DNA of 64,000 nucleotides, from assembly GCA_003024785.1 (NCBI GenBank), contig PUQB01000266.1:1-64000 (forward strand), in the 5' to 3' direction. The notes beneath the pieces are model-generated. The model was not told where the DNA came from. It worked only from the letters and a program-made list of their open reading frames with translations, and ran no database searches. Shown in pieces: positions 37,815 through 50,875 of the stretch. This DNA comes from Selaginella tamariscina (Eukaryota > Streptophyta > Lycopodiopsida > Selaginellales > Selaginellaceae). The translations under genes and the position numbers were made by a program. The number at the start of each line of letters is the position of its first letter. The first letter of the stretch is position 1.

Positions 37815-38924
37815 ATGGATTCAATGCTATATCATAACAATGGGATAGGTTGTTGTGGGGTGTTTGAGTGTTTGTATGGGACCAACTTAGTCTTGGTTAT
37901 GTTATCTCTTCTCGATCCGAAAAGTTTATTTGCAGTCAGACAAGTATGTAAGGAGTGGCGCAGAGTGATAGCGTCACCAGAATTCCAGCAGATGTGGAAA
38001 AAATATATAGCAAACAAAGAATTATGGATTGTAGAGAGAAATCCGAAGAGAGGTGGGCCAACAATTGTGATGTCCTATACAATTGAAGAAAGAATACATT
38101 CTTGGAGGCTGAACATGTCAACAAAAAAAGGAAGAGAACACCATCTAATCAAAAGTTTCAATTTGTAACATCATTTAATGGATTGGTTTGTGTTAAGAAG
38201 AGATCAAGCGGTTGTGGTAACATGGACCTAGCTATGGTGAATCCTGTCTTAAACATTTGGAAAAAACTTCCTACTTTATGTTGCAATGATGGGTTTGAAG
38301 ATGGTGTTTTCATTATGCATACTGCCGATTATGATGGTTACAAGGTTTATGTCTCACATGGCTTCGTAGAAAACCGCACACATATACATATGTATGACTC
38401 TGGAACTAATACGTGGGTTGTTAGCCCTTGCTTCGATCTTGACACTAGTAAACAGTATACTAGTGATATGCCACTTACAAATCTTTATTTGATTGGTGAA
38501 GGTAACCTTTTGGTGACATACAATGAAGACCTCAACACTTGGTGTGACATGACTATTAAAAATTTTGATGTTCTTTTGGATAATTATACACTTGACCTTG
38601 TTTAATTACAAGGGAAGATGCATGATAACTACATACACTCGTAACAGAGAATTTCAAATGTGGGAAATAGATTGGCAGAGAGCAACATGGGAATTAGTGT
38701 CTTCTAAAAGCTTAGATGAATTATACGAAGGAAAGGCACCCTCTAGTGTATATGGATCTTGGAAGTGTGAACTTTTAGGAGATATCATACTTTGGTTTTT
38801 CAAGGGTCACCACATACAATATAAAGCATATGACATTGTTGATGGTACATGGACAACACCTGTGTTAAATCCAAAACCAGCTACATCATATTGTTACTTT
38901 ACTCCAAGTTTAATTTGTCCTTGA
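37815..38924 (+). CDS. F-box protein, copy B (two frame breaks)
   Basis: This is near-identical to 16944-18041 and has the same F-box and W-rich C-terminal part. It reads through the two places where copy A first breaks (after QMWKKY and at GEGNLLV). It breaks instead in an A-run near 38130, where copy A has two more bases, and near 38582. One extra T near 38910 changes the last residues to a short SLICP tail. The complementary breaks suggest that at least one copy, or the original gene, encodes a full protein of about 365 residues. Confidence 0.75.
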
Positions 38925-41900
38925 ATGTAATTGTCTGTGAGATAATTTTGATGCGTATTATACTTAAAATATGGACTTTGGAATTTGAGTGTGTACAATA
39001 AATCTTAAATAACTTGTTTACATGCAATAAATTGTTAGTATAAGTTTGGATCGCGGGTGTGTTATGATTCGCAACTCACTAAATAAAATGTGTAAATCTA
39101 TGTATATATATTCAAAAAACTTCATTATCTTCTACATACATATTATATTACATGCAATGCAATATTTTTTATAAAGAAAAAACACTCAAAAGAATTTAAA
39201 AAAAAAAAAAAACAACAGTATCGTATTTATTATAGAGGAGAAAAGATTTATTAAAACTTGTGTATAATTTAATTAATGAAATATATGTACTAATTGATTC
39301 ATTGGAGTGCCCCAACATGAATTTTAAGCTTATAGTTTAAGCTGCTTATAATGAAATAGGTTAATGTTTTAATAAAGCTTGAAAAAACAAAATAGTCGTA
39401 TATTTTAAAGAAAGTAGATTATTATAGCATAGATTTGGTTTAGAATAATAATAAATTCAACATTTTATAAATTGCATAACATATCATATTAACATATAAA
39501 CATCAACAAATTCATTAAGGAATTAATAATAATCTCAAGTTAATAATTTTTCCAGGAAAATGAATTTCTTTTAAAGTGTTTTTTAATACATATCGATATA
39601 TTATAATATATATTGATATAGATTAATGAGTACAATATATTATAAAAACATACAAATAAAATTATATAATATATAATTTATAAATAGAAAGATATAATCT
39701 CTTTCTAAGCTGAAATTACAACTAAAATATGATCCATGTTATTAAAAGTGTGTGGCATATTGAAACATTGGAAGGGGTCTTTGACCAATAGCAATAATGA
39801 TTAAGTTTATGACATATTATATATAATCAAAAGATAAATATAGAGATGTGATACAGAGATAATTATAACACACACACACAATGCAATTATATTTAAATTT
39901 ATACTTTTATTCTTTCATAGACATGTAGAACATTTTTGAGTATATTAAATGTATAAGATTTTCTTAAATTTTGAAAGAACGCATGTTAATGTTTAATTTC
40001 ATTTTACAAGAAAATTTCTATTTTTTCTATTAATTAGAATGTTATTTCATTATTTTTTTTCTTAAGATATCAAGGTATAACATCCGTATAAACTCTCGAC
40101 ATCGATTTAAAAAGACTTGCAAAGGCTACATTTGCTACATTATATTCAAAGGCCCAGTTAATGCCAATTTCTTAAATAGTGTTAATGGATCTAAAATAAG
40201 ATTGTGTACTTCATAGGCAGTGGCATCCACATTCATAAAATGTAATATATAATGTGAGTAATTCAATCTTTATCTTTGAATTATTTTCTTTAATGAAAAC
40301 GAATAACTTAAAGTGTTTATCACTAGTTAACCATGTTATATTAATTAAAAAACACACATACAAACAACACACACACACATGTTTTTAATTTATAACAATA
40401 AGAGACCATTGTAGACCTGCTAATTAATAGCAAGGAATGAATATATGAAGTGCATGTGTTTATTGAAACAATTCACTTACTAAAAAAATGAGGATAGAAT
40501 CTCTAAGACCACGTGGAGGTTGACGAGAACATGGACTTGTTGTGAATTGTGGGAAAGATTGCTCCCCTCTGTATGTAGATTTTTGCAAGATGGAGGAGCA
40601 AACATTGGAACCCCCGAATGGTGGTGTTATCAACATTGGGTGCTAGGGGTTTCAAAGATCACATGCGGGATGAGGGCAACGAGGATGACCATAGTGTAGG
40701 AGATGAAAAGGTCCACTAGGACACAGATGAGAAATGTATAGAAGATACCCAAGTTGGGTCACCCAACACATAAGACATCCCCACCTCATCAAGAAAATGC
40801 AAAAGGTAGCAATGGAAAAGAAAATACATCCCCACCTTATGAAGAAAAAGCATAAGGCAGCAACATAAAAGAAAAGATGATCTATAGTTATGCTAATATG
40901 TAAATTTTTTGGGTACCATCCAATTGCAAACACATCTGGTAGTTCTCCACTGTGAGAGCCATGACCAATAAAATGCTCAAGGAGAAGATTCAAAACATCT
41001 CTTTCAAATCATGCCCACAAACAAGTGTGCAAAAATTAGCGAGCACGTAGCAGTTAGAAACACTTGTGGAGAATGCATAGGCAAAGGATACCAACACTGC
41101 CAGACCCCAAGGAATACGAGACTACACGACAAACCAAGTCATTGAATCTTGCCGAAATAATTAGCAACTGGTAATTGACAACTGGACAATTTGGTCAAGA
41201 AAGAACTCCAAATAAAGCCTATGGTCTTCACAAAAAACCTGCTTAATAGTCCACAACTACTTATCTTCTTCAACCTTAATAGCATATTAATTCATCTTGT
41301 CAAGTGGATTTGAATGGCTTGCACAATCACACACACCATGGATCTTCATGTTGTCCATGAACAAGTGACCCATCTATGTGCATAGAGAGATGAACTACCT
41401 CTTCAAAACTTGGGGTATTTGGACTTTAGTAAAAAAAAAACATAATGCAAAATAAATGGTTTTGGTGATCTGGCAATGTTATCCCTCTTTCGAGAAAGGT
41501 AGACTTTGAAACAAAAACTTATTTTTAAAGTCCAAAAGCCTTTATTTGGTCCTTATAAATAAAAACCCTGATAAACATGCCTCAATTCCAAAATCATTTG
41601 TTATATACAACTCTTTCAAGTTTTGATAATGGAAAGAACAACATAACGATTGATAAATTAACCGTTGAATATGAAAAATGGCCTCCTACAACCACTGATA
41701 ATGGAAAGAACAACATAACGATTGATAAATTAACCGTTGAATATGAAAAATGGCTCCTACAACCACACAACCAGACCACTTGAGATCCAATTCATCAAAT
41801 CCATCATTACAACTCAAACTAGTCAGTGATACAAGCCTCAACCTAACCATTTGAGACCCAATTCATTCAATCAATCATTAGAATTCAAATTGGTCAATTA

Positions 41901-44900
41901 TATAAACCTCAAATTGGTCAGCGATACAAGCTTGGGTGAGCAGCTTAAAAAACATAACAAAGACAAGAAATTACTTGTGCGATGTAAGAAAACTTTAAAT
42001 AGATGATTTATTCAATAAAAAAAAGAAAAATCATCATTGCATATTGGCTAGACCTTTATAAAAGAAAAAACCCTAATCATGCAAGATTCAACCTAATTAA
42101 AAATAAAAGTTTATTCAAATTCCAATCTTAAATATAAATAGCTAGCATATTCGGGCAATTCGCAATAATTGTATATATTCATATAGAATTAAAAATAAAT
42201 TAAAATAAATATATTTTATTTAAATCATACTAATTATATCAAAATTAAAATCGAAATATTGAATATGTGGTTATTCTTAAAAATTGTCATGTGAACAATT
42301 TAGGATATTCTTAAGAGTTGTTTACATGAGTGTAATAATTGTAAATAAATACATGAGCGTCTTCTGGAAAATATGTTTAGGCTACTTTTAAAAGTTTTCG
42401 TGTAAAAAATTAAGGATATTTTCAAAATCAAGTAAACATTTAGGATATTCTAAAATGTTGTTATGTAGGATATTTTTTAATTTGTCATGTAAATAGTTGT
42501 ACCACTATTAAACCACCCTAAAAGAAAAATGGAGATAAAATGGTAAAATGGGAATAATTAATAATTCACTAATTATTAAAAAATTTACAAATTAGATATA
42601 ATTAATGAAATCAAAGTAGATTATAATATTCCTATAATAAAGATTAATTAATTATTAATAATTGCTTAGAATTATTAATTATTAAGAATTTAGGATTTAA
42701 TTCCCAATCTTTTTTAGGGAGCACTTATTACCATTATCACGCATTAGAACTACATTTTGACAACTCATCCATTTGCTAACTATTTTATTCTATAATTTAA
42801 TATTGAATGGATATGTCAGTAATTTCTTTGATGAAATGAATATTAGTATGAAAATGATCATGCATTAGGATTTGTATGTGCTATTGAATAAATATAGTTA
42901 ATGCATGATATTTAATGAATTGAATATTAGATTTACTATTTTTAAACATTAGCAGTTCTATATGTAGTGAATGAGGTAGTGTGAATCTTCACATATACGA
43001 AAGGTTATAGAAGTTATTAAAATAAAAAATTTATTCTATTTAAACATCAATCACTCGTCAAGATTTCTATATGTAGTAAATGAGATTTGGTTAGGTGAAT
43101 CTTCACATATACAAAAGTTATATAAGAAAGTATTAAAATATAAAATCATGTTTCATTTAAGCACCAATCACTCTAATAATTATTTATTTATTATGTTCTT
43201 CATTTTGAATTCGCATAGTCATTTTATTTATTTAATTGATAATTTTAAAGTTTAGAGTTTTTTTTTTTAATCTTAGTTCTCGTAAGTTTTGAATTTTTCA
43301 CTCTAATTCATACGATATACAAAGGTTTCAGTATTTTAGCTTTTTAGAATTTGATTTACTTGGTTTGGTATTATAATCAAGTTCCATTTTAAATGGTTTG
43401 TCTTTTCATTATCTTTTAATGATTTATGTTATTTTTAATCTTATTTTAATATCTATTTTGATGCAAAGATTCTTTTGAGGAGCTATTGGTACTCCTACTA
43501 TATGATAAAGCTTGATTACAACAAAGCATCTTCAACTTGGTGCATCACAAAAGAAATCAACATTTTGACATGTATCACTATTTCATTTTATGTTGAAATA
43601 TGAAATGCAAAGAAAATAAGCTTATGGTTATATATATATATATATTGACTAAAGCAAGCTTCACATAAACTAAATTTTTCTAATACCAAATAGCCCCCAA
43701 TCGAATATATGTATTATACATTGAGGGGAGTATTGGAGCAGGTACATAGCACCATAACAATATATATAACATGTAGATATTAGTTATTAAGCATTATAGT
43801 CCATACATAGGACTTATTCATGAGGATTTTAACTTTATTTGTATCGTAAAAAGCATATTGTGGCATGTATGATATATTATAAAACAATTTTATTTTATAT
43901 TATAATTAATATATATATCTTATTTATTTATAAAAATAATAAACATAAAATTTAATTTTTATTTCAAATATTTTTTAAAGAAGATTCATAAATTAAATAA
44001 TATTTAAATTTAATAGTTAATATATATAATTTAACTAGCTATTTATATATGCATATTCACTTTATTGGAATAGATTTAAAGTTTTATGTGCATGTATATT
44101 CAATAAATTGATTTTAATTTATTTATGTGAAATACACATATATGTTTACATACAAGTGTAGATTGTATAAAAGATGCAGCTTTCCATATTCCTCAAATAA
44201 ATATTCTAAAACTAATATCCTTTTAAAATTAATATAAAAATTAGGAAGGGATTCTCAATAGTGATTCCCTTTTAATAAAACTTCTTACACCAAAATTATT
44301 AATTTTGTTGTACTAGTACTAGTAAGCCTATATATAGAGAGAGAGAAAGAGAAGAAAATCTCATCAACAATACTATTAGATACCTAAGTTGGAATAGCAA
44401 AGTTTAACTTATTTAAATTTCATATTAATAATCATTATTTTAATCGTACTTTAGTATACTTTGTGTATTCTAAATAAAATTATAACAGTATTACAAATCT
44501 AAGTGAGACTTTTATAGAATTTATAAGGCATTGAGAATATGTAGTTTTGTTTGCCCATTTAATATAGATTTGGCAATTTATATTTTATTTATTAATGTCA
44601 ATAAAGTAAATAAAATACTTTCAACAAAGAAAAAAAAAACAGCAACAAATACCTTGGCGTGAAAGTGTCAAATAGATAAAGTTTTGGTAGTGCATAGTGT
44701 TGTCCAACATCATTCCAAATGTAGTTCATGATCATAAATTTTATATTGAGAAAGGTATGGGCTATAAGACTAGACTAACACATCATTCTAGAACAAAAAA
44801 TGACTCTATGTGCAGCTCAAAAGAAACAGTTGACAACAATAAATGTTATTCTCACAATTAATTTCAACCGGATGTCTAATTTGGGTGATTGCTCCACACT

Positions 44901-45036
44901 TATTAAGATCTAGCTATTTAAACTCTTTGTGTAACATCCTAGCATATAAAACAATTTGTCCGTTTGTCCCTAATTCAATGAATTAACAAAATGTATCTCA
45001 AATAGATAATAGTTTCTTTCACGTGAGCATATCCAA
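38925..45036. other. AT-rich stretch without recognisable genes, copy B
   Basis: This is the counterpart of 18042-24060. Copy-specific changes are an insertion near 40180-40220 (TAGTGTTAATGGATC and CATAGGCAGTGG) and a 72-bp tandem duplication at 41625-41767. Confidence 0.6.
41625..41767. repeat. 72-bp tandem duplication specific to copy B
   Basis: The unit beginning GATAATGGAAAGAACAACAT occurs at 41625 and 41697. Copy A has it once (about 20726). Confidence 0.9.
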
Positions 45037-45924
45037 TTGCTATATATCTATGTTGCATCCCTGGGATTGTGTAGTTCATTGTGTGGCAAGAGATGGGCAT
45101 CTACAAGAAGAAGCAATTGTGTGTTGTGTAAGGAGCCAATGAAGAAGATGTCCACAATAGTGTTTTGCCGGATGGTCACCTTTGGCTCTCTACCCATTGA
45201 ACTTGTGTGCTTTTGTTTGTAAGGATTGGTTGAGATTGAGAATATCACCTTCAATTATTTTTTGGATTATCCCTTCCTCCCAAATCCCTTTAACTATTTT
45301 TTTGGATAACTCTTCCTCATATGTTGATTGCATAGTGCATTATATCTAGACATGGGATTACCATTTGTTTATGTAAGTTTGTGGATATGCATATGTTGCT
45401 TCTTGTATCTATCGATAGTTTACTCCATGGCTGTACATTTGAGGAGGCTTTTACACAAACGCATATATATATTCAAGAAGATGTATATATGTGTGTGAGA
45501 GAGAATATTATTACCATACCATGCAATAATACTCATTGTAAATTTAGATTTGTGATGTGATAGTTATATTTCGATTCACGGGAATGGAAGTATTCCCTTA
45601 TGAACATACGATAACACCTTGTGAGACTAAAAAATAATCTAACCTCACACTCATATCTCATTCACTAATGGCCTACAATTTTTCCTCATCAATTGCAAAC
45701 TTTGAGTGTCCCAATTGGTTTGTCTAAATGCACATTAGTTTTCTATGCGTATAACTAGTTTTAACTTTTATAGTTTTACTATGACTATTTTTTTTACTAT
45801 GGAGGCTGATTATTGGTACTTACCAGCCCTAGATATAGTAGAAAACAAGCCCTATTGTAGCACTACTAAAGGTAATTAGAAAAAATATGACATCCTATTA
45901 TGGAAAGAATAAGGTTTGGAAAGA

Positions 45925-47128
45925 ATAAGGGTGAGAAGGTCTATGAGTAGGATGGATGGAAGATTAGGAAGAAAGAAAACTTTATCAAGAGGAACATGAC
46001 GAAGGAAAAGGACATATAATAAGGAAAAGGTTGACGTAGCGAGAGAGTATGTTATAGTAGTTAAGGCAATGGAGAAGGGGTCTCCACGGTTGTTCTTTTG
46101 TACTTATGTTCAAAATAGAAAATGCATATTATAAGATCTCTTGTAGAATTAATGAATATGTTTAACAAAGCAATAACCAAAATTTGTTCTTGCCATTGAC
46201 TTCAGTACCAGTCGTAATGGCACAGATAGGAGGTAAGTTGATATATGTATATTGAGAAGGATAAAAATAAAAGTGTATAACCTTTTCTAATTGTTTTAGA
46301 GAAGGTATTGGTTAAACAAGAAAATGTGAGTTTCCTTGTTTAACAAGAAATTTCCTAGGGATAGTTTGTTTCGGTGTCATTAGAAAACTCTTCCCTCATT
46401 TTCAATGTCCTAGTTAGATTTATAGTCAATTATATTAAATTCAATGTGTCAAATAAGGTTATAAACACCTATAAGGTTGACCTAACCCACTTGGGGCCTA
46501 ATAAACACCTATAAAGTTCTAATCACTTGTAGGTGTGCACCAACCATTAAAACATTGGGACTTGAACTTAATGCCAGCATACTTATGTAAACAGAAAACG
46601 AAAAAGGGATTGCATCACATACATTAAGTAATATATTAAGTAGAGTAGGTGTGAGGCAAACATGTAAAAAATTGAGAGTTCCTTCCTCCCACCGACATAA
46701 TCTTAACTTGTGTTGTGAAGGCACACAACAACCCTCCAAAAAAGAAAATATTTATAGCTTAATGAGCAATTGTAACTATTTAACTAGCATTTAATAATAA
46801 TTAATTAATCTTTATTATTAGAATATTCTTTCAAATATTCTATGTTTAAAGAAAGAATGCATAATTAATTTTTAGGAATCCTTTTATTAGAAGATACAAT
46901 TATTTATTACTCTCAACCTCAAAATATATACATTCTCTTGTAGATTTGCTAATTGTGATGCTTTCAACGCTTCTCGACATGCACACGTTTTTAATGAATT
47001 TAACATGTATGATGATGGATGTTGACAATTTTCGATTAGGAGAATATATTTTGTCTTACTATAATTATTTCTATTTTAGCTTAAAAATTTGGTAACCTTT
47101 TGATGAAAGGCTTATTAAAAAGTTTTAA
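45925..47128. repeat. 1.2-kb repeated segment, fourth of four
   Basis: This is equivalent to 24955-26129 and likewise ends at a gag fragment. Confidence 0.85.
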
Positions 47129-48385
47129 AGCATGACTTAAAGTCAAGTTCCTCTGAATCATATTCTTCGACAGAAGTAGGTGGTGGAGGTCCCAATAAAT
47201 TCAAACCGGTAAAGTCTTCGGATTTCATGGGTTCAAAGGATTACAAGGTTTTGAATGACTGGTTGTATGATATAGAAAGCTATTTTGAGGCTGCTTCCAT
47301 GAGAAAGACAGAAAAGGTTGCATGTGCCAAGCAGTTTCTTAAAGGAGAAGCTAAGACTTGGTGGCGGATTGTTAAAGTGAATGTGGATTGCGTGTTGACC
47401 TAGCACTTTGTCAACAGGGAGTTCGGGGAAGCCCAATGGACCACGCTCATCAATTCGAAAGTGTACGACAATTGGCGCCAAATATGAGCGATGATGAAGC
47501 TCGAAGTTGCTTCATGACTAGCTTGAATAAAAAGACGCGAAGGGAAATCTTAAGGTACAAGTCAACAAGTTATCGGGAATCTCAAGAGGCAGCTCTAAAG
47601 GTTGCTTATGGCATGTCATTAGAAGATTTGTAAAAAGGAGGAAGCAGAACCTAAATTGAGGAGGTTTTCTCCAAAGTCTGGGTTCATAAGGTTTGATAGG
47701 CGGCCAGATCAATCACCATTGAATTGAAATGCAAGTCCCTTTGTCGGTAGTTCTAAGTTTTTTGATACATCAAGACCCATCGGATCTCGAAAACCGTTAG
47801 CGTTACCACCACCTCAGCAAGCCAAGGGCTCAACTCCAAAGTCTGCTCCCTCGTAATCCGCAGGCAGGGTTCGTACATGTCACAATTGTAACAAGCCTGG
47901 TCATTTCGCTAGAGAATGTCAGGCACCTTCACAACAATCAGGTCATTTCAAGGCGATGGTAGAAGAGGAAGTTGCTAAACCAGAAACACTTGAAGATCCG
48001 GAAGATGAGTCAGAAGAGGTAATGTTGTGCCAGACACAACCTACCTTATTCATTATTCAAGACAAAACTGACCCTTTGCTATATTTGACAGGAAGGATAC
48101 AAAGGGATCGAGTCTGAATAATGATCGATACTGGAGCAACATACAACTTCATATCAACTAGTCTAGCTTGTCAATTGAATTTGGATGTAATAAAGATGTA
48201 TAAAATAAAGATCAATTTTGGCAAAGGTTCTCAAAATACTAATAATATAGCAAGGGCAGTTCTTGTCTAAATCAAAGATTGGAAGGCTCAGTTAGACTTA
48301 GTTATCTTGAATATAACAGGGTTTGACATTGTTTCAGGTATGAAATGGTTTCATATACATGTAGTCAAAATCAGAGGTTTAAAAA
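47129..48385 (+). pseudogene. Ty3/gypsy gag-protease fragment (copy B)
   Basis: This is the same fragment as 26130-27370 with fewer deletions. The gag part reads DWLYDIESYFEAASM near 47250, the zinc knuckle CHNCNKPGHFARECQ lies near 47880, and MIDTGATYNFIS lies near 48122. In-frame stops (for example TGA near 48116 and TAA near 48268) are shared with copy A, so this fragment was dead before the block was duplicated. Confidence 0.85.
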
Positions 48386-48409
48386 TAATGCATGTTGTAA
48401 CTAAAGTGG

Positions 48410-49812
48410 GCATGATACGTGAAAATGGGAATATAAAATAAATTACTAATTAATACTTAAGTTTTAATTATTAATTAATTATTTAATTAATATGTAATTA
48501 AGCCTTAAATATTAATTAATTAATAAATTAATCCTTCAATAACCTTACTTAGTGAGAAATATTCCTAAAATATCTTAGAATATTCATATTATTCTAAAAA
48601 TAGTTTACAATAATTAAAAAATACTATCAAACATAATTACAAATGAAATCATTTTCTTATCAACATGTTAATTTTTTTATAAATATTTTCTTCCTATCAT
48701 ATAGAGAAATCTTCTCATTTTGTTTAAATCATCACTCTCCGGATTAATCAAATCATTTTGATCAATATTTTAATGTTGTTACCACCATCTAACACTCTCA
48801 CGAATGCAATTGGGAGTTGCCATCCTTGTTAATACATAAGATGTGATAAGAGAAGGTCTGCATAAAGGCTCATTTAAAAATTGACGTTCCTTAAGAATAA
48901 TATTATAAAGCGCCCAGTTGCTATCCTTCATTTTATAAAATTCAAAATCACGAGAAAGAAAAGCTTTAGAAAATATTTGATACGGTGGATATTGCTCACA
49001 AAAGTTTTTGAGATTCTTCTTTTTGAGGCACGTATCCAAGTAATTCACTAGCTCATCCATGATATCGGTATCAGAATATGGGTCGAAAGTGATTGGATGA
49101 ATACAAGCAATGTTTTGGTTGAGGATAGCCTTCTGAGGAGAGTCGTTATCACTAACATATGTGCGTTCTTCATTATCCTTAAGCGACTGATCTCCTCATG
49201 AGTCCCAATAATCTTTCATTCTTGAAGAAGTATGGCTTGCTTTTTTTTTTACATTGTAAAATTCGAAAGGTTTATAAACATACTTAGTCAAAAATCCAAT
49301 CTTACGAATCACCTCTTTGCAACACTACAATGTTTCTTAAGCAAATTTAACAGCGGTGTCAACTTGTGAATTTGCATGCATGACCAAATCCCCACAAGCA
49401 CACCATCTCCTTAAGCTTTTAAAAGAGACAGTTCAACCCTGGACGAAAAATAATATCATATCAAAATTTACCATGACAAGGAATGAAATCTCCTTGTTTG
49501 ATTTTTTTTCCTATCCTCGGGCCTTTGTCGATGAAGCAGAACACCATTGACATCCAACAACACAATATGGCCACGAGTAACATGGGATAGCGTTGCCTCT
49601 TGAATACTTTGCAACTCACTTGTTTACTCCCTTTCACATTTACTCTTGAAACTATCTCGTTGCCTATCCCTTTATCATTTAATTGTACATCATCCTTACA
49701 AGATTCAAATATTGCAGGTGCTGAAGAAATTGATTTTGGAACAGAAGCTAATAGAAGTGGTGATGAAAAAACTGAAGTGGTCCCTATGGTAATGATGTTT
49801 TGAGCTGCATTA
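48410..49812 (-). pseudogene. FCP1-like HAD phosphatase, inverted copy 3
   Basis: This is the reverse complement of about 12390-13810. The best open part is 49060-48779, starting MDELVNYLDTCLKKK and running to IRESVRWW. The catalytic loop region (LLDVNGV on the minus strand) lies near 49545. Internal indels break the frame. It is truncated at its upstream end, where it meets a partial LTR. Confidence 0.8.
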
Positions 49813-50434
49813 TTATCTATTTTCTCTAAGGGTTGGCATTTCCGTGCCAGCCCACTTACTCATTTAGGTAAACAGGGGGGGGGTCCGTCACATAAATAAG
49901 GTAGAGTATATGTAGTGAGGCTTCCTAGGTTCAAGAGAGAGCTCGTTAACCTCCTACCGGTGCAAGCTAAGCTTATGTCATCAAGGTGCAACCCTCCGTT
50001 GTGCCGCCTAAACTTCCACACGATAGGGGTACAACCCACCCTAGGGTTAGACTATCCTTATCGTTGGCAGGATCTTGCCTTTGAGATAGGGGCACGTCAC
50101 TTCCAAGGAGTTAGTCAGATTCCTTGGTCTGAAAACCTGCCCGCAAGCTCAAAGACATTGCCCGAGTTCACGTTCCGCAAACTAGTGGTTGAGGCCTTGC
50201 TCCGGCTGCCTCAACCACGCCAAGCTAGGACGACACCTAAAGCTCGGCTAGTCCGTGTATCCTGATTCACAAGGTAAGTCTCGTTTGTGGACTTAGTCAG
50301 CTAGGGGTTGACTTCCTAAGGCTTGGGTTCCTAATACAGGTTACTTACCAGGTTCTGTGGGGTTTCCAAGAGAGGGGATTCCAGGGTTGGCACCTGGCAA
50401 GCCGCCTTTGTGGCACCAGGTAAAAACTCTGACA
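49813..50434 (+). repeat. 5' LTR of chromovirus copy B, truncated
   Basis: This corresponds to the last 620 bp of the LTR and lacks about 355 bp at its start. It ends in CTGACA followed by the primer-binding site. About 110 bp of its end, with the primer site, is repeated after a single N at 50507. Confidence 0.85.
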
Positions 50435-50436
50435 AT

Positions 50437-50448
50437 TGGTATCAGAGC
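50437..50448 (+). other. primer-binding site (tRNA-iMet type), copy B
   Basis: TGGTATCAGAGC, as in copy A. A second version with one change (TGGTATCGGAGC) lies about 115 bp downstream, after the N. Confidence 0.85.
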
Positions 50449-50506
50449 AAGTTCTCTGCGGTCAGTAGGACTGCCTTAAGTTGTAGGGTGTTTCAATGTT
50501 TAGATA

Positions 50507-50507
50507 N
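50507..50507. other. single N at a local duplication
   Basis: The N joins two nearly identical pieces of about 110 bp (50393-50506 and 50508-50620), which suggests a contig join without overlap trimming. Confidence 0.9.
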
Positions 50508-50875
50508 CACCTGGCAAGCCGCCTTTGTGGCACCAGGTAAAAACTCTGACAATTGGTATCGGAGCAAGTTCTCTGCGGTCAGTAGGACTGCCTTAAGTCG
50601 TAGGTGTTTCAATGTTTAGATAACTCTAAATTCTTGATATACTCTATTGCTTTGGTTGACATGTCTGTATTCTGCGCAGAGAGTTTGATCCTGTGAGTTG
50701 TCAAACTTCGGAGAACACTTGCTCAGTGAGTCGGCGTGAGATTCTAGGTATGTCCGAAAGTCTTATGCTAGTTAAGCTGATGTGTGTGGGTGTACAACCT
50801 GTGCAGGGTGTTTCCAGTTTCACATTGGGAATATTCCAAGCATATTCTCCGAGTGTTGAACTAGGGTTCAATACG

